A DNA stretch of 64,000 nt from PALSA-894 sp963828625 (GTDB lineage Bacteria > Pseudomonadota > Alphaproteobacteria > Rhizobiales > Xanthobacteraceae), in contig CAWHEX010000010.1 in the NCBI GenBank assembly GCA_963828625.1, positions 372,001 to 436,000 on the forward strand, given 5' to 3'. Under the pieces are notes generated by a model, which was not told where the DNA came from, made no database searches, and was given only the letters and a program-made list of their open reading frames with translations. Both the position numbers and the translations under genes were made by a program. Positions 58,249 through 64,000 of this stretch are shown one piece after another (the stretch's first letter is position 1; each line of letters opens with the position of its first letter).

Positions 58249-59300
58249 TTACGTTCGCTGCTGATCGCGCGTTCGGGATGCGAAGCTCGGCGATCACGCC
58301 TGCGTGGTCCGACACCCACAGCCCGGACGGCGTTTCTCGGTCAGCACGCGGATGTTCGACACGCCGATGTTTCCGCGCGTGAGGATCAGATCGATGCGTT
58401 GGTTGTGCGCGGACGACGGGTTCAACAGGTTCTGCGCCTGGCAGCAAGCGAAGCCGGGATGGCAGCCGCTTGCGCCATGCATCGCTGAAACCCGCATTGA
58501 TGAACATCTGATAGGTCGCGAAGGTCGGGTCGAGGCCGGAGTGGCGCGCGCGTTGAAGTCGCCGGTGAAGATCAGCGGCAGGCTGGTGCTGCGGTGGCCG
58601 CCATCATCTCGGCTGCCTGCGCCATCTGCAGGAGGGGTCGTGTCGAGGTGCGTGGTCGCGTAGCGGAACGAGCGGCCGCGCACCGTCACGTGATCGCCGC
58701 ATAGCCGCGCACATTGGGGATGGGGCCGACCGGCGTCGGAAACACCTGATTGACGATGTAGTGCCGCACCTGATTGTTCTCGACATGCAGGCGATGTCGC
58801 CGCGATCGCGCCTGACCAGCATGGCGTCCTGCGAGGTGAGCCGCACGTCAACGCCCATCGTGCTCGGCGCCTGCGCGTGAATCCGGAATGATCGCGACGA
58901 CGCGATAGCGCTCGCCGACGCGGTCGAGTTCGTCCATCACGGCCTGAAGCATGTCGGATTGAATCGTCGTGGCAGGCGTCCCGGCGACGCGGTGCGCAGC
59001 AGCGAAACCTCTTGCAGCCCGACGACGTCGGGCTTCTCACGGGCGATGCGGCGGCAAGCGTCGCGGCGCGTTCGACCGGCTTGGTGGCGAGGATGTTGTT
59101 GTAGGTCGTCGTCACGGCGGCGACGAAGGCGCCCGGCGACCCGCGGTCGCCAGCTCGATGTAATTCGTGCCTCGTAGAATTCTGATATGACGCGGACGGT
59201 GTCGTTGTCGTCGTCGTGCGCGAGAAGCGGCCGATACCGGCCGACAGCACGCAAGGACGGCAGCCGCAGCAATGCGGCCACGCCAATCATTGAAAATCAT
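58249..59300 (-). CDS. endonuclease/exonuclease/phosphatase family protein, heavily frameshifted
   Basis: Signature motifs are found in several minus-strand frames: EKPDVVGLQEVSLLRTASP (metal-binding Glu), FRYATTHLDTTPP, LPLIFTGDFNARATPAS and RIDLILTRGN, then WVSDHAGVIAELRIP at the C-terminus. The N-terminal MIFNDWRGRIAAAAVLA at 59300 looks like a signal peptide. Five or more indels break the frame. The end is uncertain; the TAA read at 58249-58251 is one choice. Members are nucleases or phosphodiesterases, here probably exported. It could be a real gene in a poor-quality stretch or a pseudogene. Confidence 0.65.
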
Positions 59301-59368
59301 ATTTGCGCTCCCTCGCCGATCACATCGTGGATCGAAGGAGTTTCCTTGCGGCAAGGCCGAAGACCACA

Positions 59369-60536
59369 TCATCCGAACGGATGATGCCGCCGAGTGGCGG
59401 AAGGCTCAGGAAGGGCGAGGGCGCGCGGAGTCTTCCAGAAGCGCATCAGTTCGGTCTGCTTCGAGGCGCTGGTCTCTCGAAGACACGTTGGAGGTGGGTC
59501 TTCACTGTCGACTGCGAGATGCCAAGCATGTCGGCGGCTCTTTGCGGTCAGGCCCGGCGCCATCGTGAGCAGGGCACGCAGTTCGCCCCCGGTCAGGCCA
59601 TAGAGCTTGGCGAAAGCCTCGCCGGGAAGCGGGGGCGACCTTCGGGTCCTGGACAAAGACCGCCGCGCAGGCGGCGAACGGCGTCGAGACGGAGCGGCGC
59701 ATGCCGCGGTCGAGCGGCAGCACGCTCGCGATCAGCCGTCCTCGTCCGGAAGCGCAACCGCATGGCTGCGGCTTCGGAGGCGGTCTCGTGACGCGTTGCG
59801 CTGTCGATGGACGCGGGTCAGCGCCTGGACTCACCGCCGTGCTGCGCGCGCTGAGGCGATTGTTCAGGACTTGCACCGCGTTGCCGGTCTTCACCGTCGC
59901 TCGCGGCGGCGTTCATGTAGACGAGTGGCCTCTCGGTCGGTGAGATAGACGCCGGCGGCGAGCCCATAGAGCGTCGCCTCCAGGACTTGCGACGTGATGG
60001 TGCGCAGGTCGAGCGCGTCGAGATCTCGCTTGCTTGCACAGATGCGGCGACAGGAGCTTGAACAGCTCGATGTCGGCAGCGCCGTATGTCGGCTGATCGA
60101 AAAGCGATAACCGGCAATTCCCGCGCTGCGGTGTCCGGTGCGCAAGAGCTCGATGGTCATCAGATAACGCAGCGCCGCGGCTCGGCGTATTCGCGATAGA
60201 AGCGGCTCTCGAGGAATTCCTCTTCCTCACTAGCATCTCGGTGGTGACGACCTGCCCGACGTCAAACATGCGGCGCGCCACGAACAGCGGATTTATCAGC
60301 GCGTATTTCTGGAAATAGAGCTGGACGTCCTTCGTCCGAGACCGCGCCGGCGCCGTAGCGGTTGATGTTGAGCTTCTTGCCGTGGTCGATGATCCCCATG
60401 CCGGCGTGGCAACTGTTGGTGAAGGCGGCAATCAGCCTCAGCGTGTCATTCCAGCGCGAAGCGTCAAGCGTGCAGTCGTAGATCGCCTCGACGACCTTCG
60501 AGAATTCCGCCAGTGACGGCTGCCCGTTGGGCGCCA
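59369..60536 (-). CDS. LuxR-family transcriptional regulator, several frameshifts
   Basis: The start is MAPNGQPSLAEFSKVVEAIY at 60536, followed by YDCTLDASRWNDTLRLIAAF and CHAGMGIIDHGKKLNINRYG. This N-terminal region is typical of orphan LuxR regulators in alphaproteobacteria. Near the other end, YGLTGGELRALLTMAPGLTA and, in other frames, the recognition helix and SASKQTELMR form a C-terminal LuxR helix-turn-helix. At least five indels lie between. The N-terminal domain is not a recognisable autoinducer-binding domain. The target is unknown. Confidence 0.68.
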
Positions 60537-60578
60537 TTTCCTCCGCCTCGCCAGTTGGTTGCCGCATAGTCGGGGCGG

Positions 60579-60698
60579 CGCCGCGCCGCCTACAAGGCGC
60601 CGCCCGCACGAAGGCACCGACCGCGGCTATTCGTGGCTGTTCCAGCAGCACGTCACGCAGGCGGACGAGGGCTGCGACTTCGACTTCCTCAAAAGTAG
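60579..60698 (+). repeat. direct repeat copy 2 (dehydratase 3'-end fragment)
   Basis: This 120-bp copy of the dehydratase 3' end has a few substitutions (for example GAAGGCACC for GAGGGCTCC). It is detached from any dehydratase gene and lies between the LuxR start and tupB. It is likely the remnant of a second dehydratase gene or the product of a duplication. Confidence 0.85.
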
Positions 60699-60818
60699 CG
60701 GTCGCGGCACGCCCAAAAGCCCATAGCCGGGGCCTATATTTGCGCCTGCGGCCTCGCGCGCCTTGCGTTTCCTCGCACGTTTGAAAATGGTGCGGCGAAA
60801 CGCAGTTCGAGACCTTTC

Positions 60819-61512
60819 ATGCCCGACGGCGCGTCCGCGCTTCAGCTCGTGTTCGGCGGCGACCCGACGCTCTACGGCATCGTGGCGCTGTCGCTCTACG
60901 TCAGCCTCTCGGCGGTCGTGCTCGCCGCGCTGGTCGCGCTGCCGTTCGGCGCGTTCCTGGCGCTCGCCAATTTCCCCGGCCGCACCTTCGTGGTGGTGGT
61001 GATCAACGCCTTCATGGGCCTGCCGCCCGTCGTGGTCGGCCTCGCCGTCTATCTCCTGCTGTCGCGCTCCGGCCCGCTCGGCTTTCTCGGCATCCTGTTC
61101 ACGCCGCGGGCGATGATCGTCGCGCAGGCGCTGCTGGTGATGCCGATCATCGCGGCGCTGACGCGCCAGACGATCGAGGATCTGTGGGTCGAGTACCGCG
61201 AGGAGCTGACCGCGCTGCGCGTGACGCCGGCGCGCCGCGTCGCGACGCTGATCTGGGATGCGCGCTTCTCGCTCGTCACGACATTGCTGGCGGGCTTCGG
61301 CCGCGCCGCGGCGGAAGTCGGCACCGTGATGGTGGTCGGCGGCAACATCGACGGCTTCACCCGCACGATGACCACTGCCATTGCCCTTGAGACCTCGAAG
61401 GGCGACCTGCCGCTCGCGATGGGGCTCGGGCATCGTGCTGATCACGCTGATCATCGCGGTGAACGCGCTCGCGTGGGGCGCGCGGCGCGTCGGCGAAATC
61501 AGGGCCGGCTAG
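60819..61512 (+). CDS. tupB: tungstate ABC transporter permease, one frameshift
   Basis: This is a permease of about 230 residues with five or six membrane segments, starting YGIVALSLYVSLSAVVLAAL. It contains AFMGLPPVVVGLAVYLLLSR and the EAA-type loop EVGTVMVVGGNIDGFTRTM. The frame shifts near 61430, after which ITLIIAVNALAWGARRVGE completes the protein. The order permease, ATPase, binding protein with a TupA-type binding protein identifies a high-affinity tungstate importer. It may also supply molybdenum-site metals for enzymes such as the CoxL-like protein in this window. Confidence 0.85.
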
Positions 61513-61560
61513 CGCATGATCCCGAAAAGTGGACACCGGTTTTCGGACAAGATCATGCGC
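61512..61560. repeat. palindromic intergenic repeat between tupB and tupC
   Basis: The ends GCGCATGATC and GATCATGCGC are perfect inverted copies, and inside them CCGAAAA and TTTTCGG are paired as well. This GATCATG...CCGGTTTTCGG element recurs widely in Rhizobiales genomes. It sits within the operon, overlaps the tupB stop, and may fold in the mRNA. Confidence 0.8.
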
Positions 61561-61574
61561 AAGGCAAAAGTCTG

Positions 61575-62275
61575 ATGCGCGCGCCGATGAGCGATCTGCC
61601 GCTGGCGCTCGTGGACGCCTCGCTGCTCGCCGGCGAAGTGCAGATCGTCCGCGCGATCAGCCTGACGTTCGGCGCGGGCGCGCCGACCGTGCTGCTCGGG
61701 CCGAACGGCAGCGGCAAGAGCACGCTCCTGCGCCTCGCGATGGGCCTCGTGGCGCCGACCTCGGGCCGCGTGACGTGGGGCGGGCGCGCAACGCCGGGCG
61801 AGCGGCTCGCGATGGTGTTCCAGCGGCCCGTGATGCTGCGCCGGACCGCCGCCGCGAACGTGAGCTATGCGCTCGGCGCGCGCGACGACGAGCGCGTCAC
61901 CGAACTGCTGACGCGCGTCGGCCTCGCGCATCTCGCGGCCGCCCGGCGCGAAAACTTTCGGGCGGCGAGCAGCAGCGGCTGGCGCTGGCGCGGGCGCTTG
62001 CGCGCGATCCCGAAATCCTGTTCCTCGACGAACCGACCGCGAGCCTCGATCCCGCCGCCACCAAGTCCGTGGAGGACATCGTGCGCGCGATCGCGGCCTC
62101 CGGCGTCAAGATCGTGATGGCGACGCACGACATCGGGCAGGCGCGGCGGCTCGCGGGCGATATCGTGTTCCTGGCGCGCGGGCGGCTCGTCGAGCGCGCC
62201 GATGCGGCGCAATTCTTCAACGCACCGGCCTCCAGGGAAGCCGATGCGTTTCTGCGGGGCGACCTGGTTATCTGA
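61575..62275 (+). CDS. tupC: tungstate ABC transporter ATPase, one frameshift
   Basis: This is an ABC ATPase of about 233 residues: Walker A LLGPNGSGKSTLLRLAMG, Q-loop MVFQRPVMLRRT, signature LSGGEQQRLALARALA and Walker B EILFLDEPTASLDPA. A shift near 61950 falls between the Q-loop and the signature. ATG 61575 is used; ATG 61587 is an alternative. It energises import with the permease encoded upstream and the binding protein encoded 15 bp downstream. Confidence 0.86.
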
Positions 62276-62290
62276 GCAAGGAGAGAAGAC

Positions 62291-63113
62291 ATGAACCGCC
62301 GGATTCTTTTGACGTTCGCATTCTCGGCCGCGCTGTGCGCGTCCGCGCTCGCGCAGGACAAGTCGATCGTCGTCGCGTCGACGACCTCGACCACGGACTC
62401 CGGGCTGTTCAACCACATCCTGCCGATCTTCAAGCAGAAGACCGGCATCGACGTGAAGGTGGTCTCGCAGGGCACGGGCCAGGCGCTCGACACCGGCCGG
62501 CGCGGCGACGCCGACGTGGTATTCGTGCATGCGCGGCCGCAGGAGGAAAAATTCGTCGCCGACGGCTTCGGCGTGAAGCGCTTCCCCGTGATGTACAACG
62601 ACTTCGTGCTGATCGGGCCGAAGAGCGATCCGGCCGGCGTGAAGGGCAAGGACATCGAGACCGCGCTGAAGGCGATCAAGGCCAAGGAAGCGCCGTTCAT
62701 CTCGCGCGGCGACAAGTCCGGCACGCATGCGGCAGAACTCGCGCTGTGGAAGGCGTCGGACATCGCGGTCGAGCCGTCGCCGGGCGCCTGGTACAAGGCG
62801 ATCGGCCAGGGCATGGGCGCGGCGCTCAACACCGCGGCGGCGAGCGGAGGCCTATGTGCTCTCCGACCGCGGCACCTGGCTCAACTTCAAGAACAAGGGC
62901 GACCTTGCGGTCCTGGTCGAGGGCGACAAGCGCCTGTTCAACCAGTACGGCGTCATGCTGGTGAACCCCGCGAAGCATGCGAACGTGAAGAAGGAACTCG
63001 GCCAGCAGTTCATCGACTGGCTGATCTCGCCGGAAGGCCAGAAGGCGATCGCCGACTACAAGATCAACGGCGATCCGCTGTTCTTCCCGAACGCCACGGC
63101 GTCCGGCGTTTGA
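62291..63113 (+). CDS. tupA: tungstate ABC transporter substrate-binding protein, one frameshift
   Basis: This is a periplasmic protein of about 273 residues with a signal peptide (RRILLTFAFSAALCASALA) and the TupA oxyanion-binding motif ASTTSTTDSGLFNHILPIF. Further features are VVSQGTGQALDTGRRGDADV and FISRGDKSGTHAAELALW. A shift near 62850 joins to AYVLSDRGTWLNF. The TTSTTDSGL motif is the hallmark of tungstate-selective proteins as opposed to ModA. Start 62291 has AAGGAGAG upstream. Its stop overlaps the ATG of the ModA-like remnant. Confidence 0.9.
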
Positions 63114-63394
63114 TGCGGTCGCTCGCGGCGATTGCGATCGTCTGGCTCATGATGTCATCCGCGCACGCAGCCGATCCGGTGCTGCTCCACGCCGCCGGTT
63201 CGCTGCGCGGCGCGCTGACCGAGGTGGCGAAAGCGTTCGAGGCGGCGAGCGGCGTCACGGTGCAGGCGAAGTACGGACCGTCCGGCACGCTGCGCGACGA
63301 GATCGCGGGCGGCGCGAAGGCCGAGGTGACCTGGCTGCTCGATCTGGTGGCGGCGCATTTCGACAATGTCGTGATCGACCTGCCGCACACCTGA
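63113..63394 (+). pseudogene. ModA-like 5' fragment joined to a CpaE-like fragment
   Basis: The frame starts with a signal peptide (AAIAIVWLMMSSAHA) and a ModA/Wtp-type binding protein N-terminus, LLHAAGSLRGALTEVAKAFE and TVQAKYGPSGTLRDEIAGGA. Near 63325 it changes to DLVAAHFDNVVIDLPHT, which matches the middle of the pilus ATPase-like protein CpaE, and stops at a TGA where CpaE has Trp. A ModA of normal length needs about 250 residues; only about 70 are present. It is a chimera by deletion or misassembly. Confidence 0.7.
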
Positions 63395-63590
63395 TTCGCG
63401 TGGACCGACTCGGTGCTGGTCGGCTCGAACCGGCTGTTCCTCGTCACCGAAATGACGGTGCCGGTACTCAAGCGCGCACGCTGCGTTTTTCCCGTCGTGA
63501 TTATCGTGATCCTGCTGCCGGTCTACGTGCGGCTGAAGTGGGGAGATATTAGGTTTTGCGGCCCGCCCGACCCGCAAACCAACCTTTAAG
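63395..63590 (+). pseudogene. continued CpaE fragment followed by a TadC-like membrane tail
   Basis: Beyond the stop the same frame continues FAWTDSVLVGSNRLFLVTEM, which extends the CpaE match. Near 63480 it changes to a hydrophobic segment, VFPVVIIVILLPVYVRLKW, of the kind that ends TadB/TadC pilus platform proteins. In tad loci the order is cpaE, cpaF, tadB, tadC, tadD, and a TadD-like gene follows here. So this is a collapsed piece of a tad operon. The TadC match is tentative. Confidence 0.5.
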
Positions 63591-63687
63591 ACTTGCGCGC
63601 TTATCCTCCCCGGCGGGGAGCCGCATTTCGACTCCCTTGGGTGTGTGTTGCGTAACGCCGGCCGTATGCCGGAGTGGTGAGTTGTAA

Positions 63688-64000
63688 ATGCGTATCGTCC
63701 GCGCCTTGGCCGCGCTCGCGCTTTTTGTTGCGCTCGCCGGCTGTTCGTCCTCCGGAAAACTCGCAGCAGGCTGGGGCGAAGATGTCCCGCCGCCCGCGAA
63801 CCCGGACATCACCGGCAGCACGCCGGCCTCCACGTCCGAGGACCCGAATTTCGCCGTGAAGGATGCGCTGCTCGGCGGCGACGCCGGCGACAATCTCACG
63901 CTCGGCAAGCGGCACTATCGCGAGAAGAACTACGGCCTTGCCGAACAGTTTTTCCGCCGCGCCGCCGAGACGACGCCGCGCGACGGCGAAGCCTGGCTCG
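63688..64000 (+). CDS. TadD-like lipoprotein with tetratricopeptide repeats (3' partial)
   Basis: It starts MRIVRALAALALFVALAGC, with lipobox LAGC, so it is a lipoprotein. A low-complexity Pro/Thr/Ser stretch (PPPANPDITGSTPASTS) follows, then a first TPR-like helix pair, KRHYREKNYGLAEQFFRRAA, before the window ends. GGAGTGGTGAG lies upstream of ATG 63688. TadD-type lipoproteins help assemble Flp/Tad pili, and the fragments upstream come from the same locus type. Confidence 0.8.
   Translation, partial: MRIVRALAALALFVALAGCSSSGKLAAGWGEDVPPPANPDITGSTPASTSEDPNFAVKDALLGGDAGDNLTLGKRHYREKNYGLAEQFFRRAAETTPRDGEAWL

Overview
The window is GC-rich DNA from an alphaproteobacterium, most likely of the Bradyrhizobium/Rhodopseudomonas type. 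The evidence is a pimelate-type beta-oxidation operon, CoA-dependent aromatic degradation, many solute-binding proteins of the Bug and branched-chain ABC types, Tad pilus genes and the palindromic intergenic repeats typical of these genomes. No rRNA, tRNA, CRISPR array or recognisable transposase was seen. More than twenty genes carry apparent frameshifts. Most of these genes keep all family motifs and the reading frame returns, so sequence or assembly errors explain them better than gene decay. Errors are densest at 21.9-25.3 kb and 58.2-60.5 kb.

Layout. 1-6.2 kb: a pim-like operon (pimF, pimB, pimC, pimD) for dicarboxylyl-CoA beta-oxidation, plus a third acyl-CoA dehydrogenase. 6.2-15.3 kb: a short-chain dehydrogenase, an orphan binding protein, an isocitrate/isopropylmalate dehydrogenase homologue, a TadG-like protein, leuC-leuD, a flavin monooxygenase and a Bug binding protein. 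15.4-17.3 kb: a small secreted ORF, a second Bug protein and a cupin. 17.5-31.5 kb: an aromatic acid catabolic regulon, probably for 2-aminobenzoate (anthranilate). It has a branched-chain-type ABC importer (livKHMGF), a patatin-like lipase, a bifunctional 2-aminobenzoyl-CoA monooxygenase/reductase, and a divergent operon of SDR, MarR regulator, enoyl-CoA hydratase, acyl-CoA dehydrogenase, CoA ligase and RidA. The same AT-rich palindrome lies between the two divergent catabolic operons (twice) and upstream of livK, which ties transport and catabolism to one regulator.

31.5-35.1 kb: a molybdenum hydroxylase large subunit without partner subunits and a diguanylate cyclase. 35.3-40.8 kb: GTP cyclohydrolase II, a RibD-type reductase, a methyltransferase, a glycosyltransferase, a divergent 6-pyruvoyl-tetrahydropterin-synthase homologue and an MDR dehydrogenase. 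The last four are translationally coupled or nearly so. This looks like an uncharacterised pathway to a methylated or glycosylated pteridine- or pyrimidine-like molecule, and is the best candidate here for an undescribed system. 40.8-46.5 kb: an OpgH-type glucan glucosyltransferase, an FkbM methyltransferase, a secreted unknown and a YfhO-like membrane protein. 46.5-51.5 kb: a flavin monooxygenase, tandem PuuE/NodB-type deacetylases and a GDSL autotransporter.

51.5-54.7 kb: an atypical stretch with an unexplained GC-rich segment followed by AT-richer DNA with several very small genes. 54.8-58.2 kb: an ABC-F ATPase and an IlvD/Edd dehydratase. 58.1-60.7 kb: a badly frameshifted nuclease-like gene and a LuxR regulator, flanked by two copies of the dehydratase 3' end. 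60.8-63.1 kb: a tungstate transporter (tupBCA). 63.1-64 kb: a mosaic of modA, cpaE and probably tadC pieces, then the start of a TadD-like lipoprotein.
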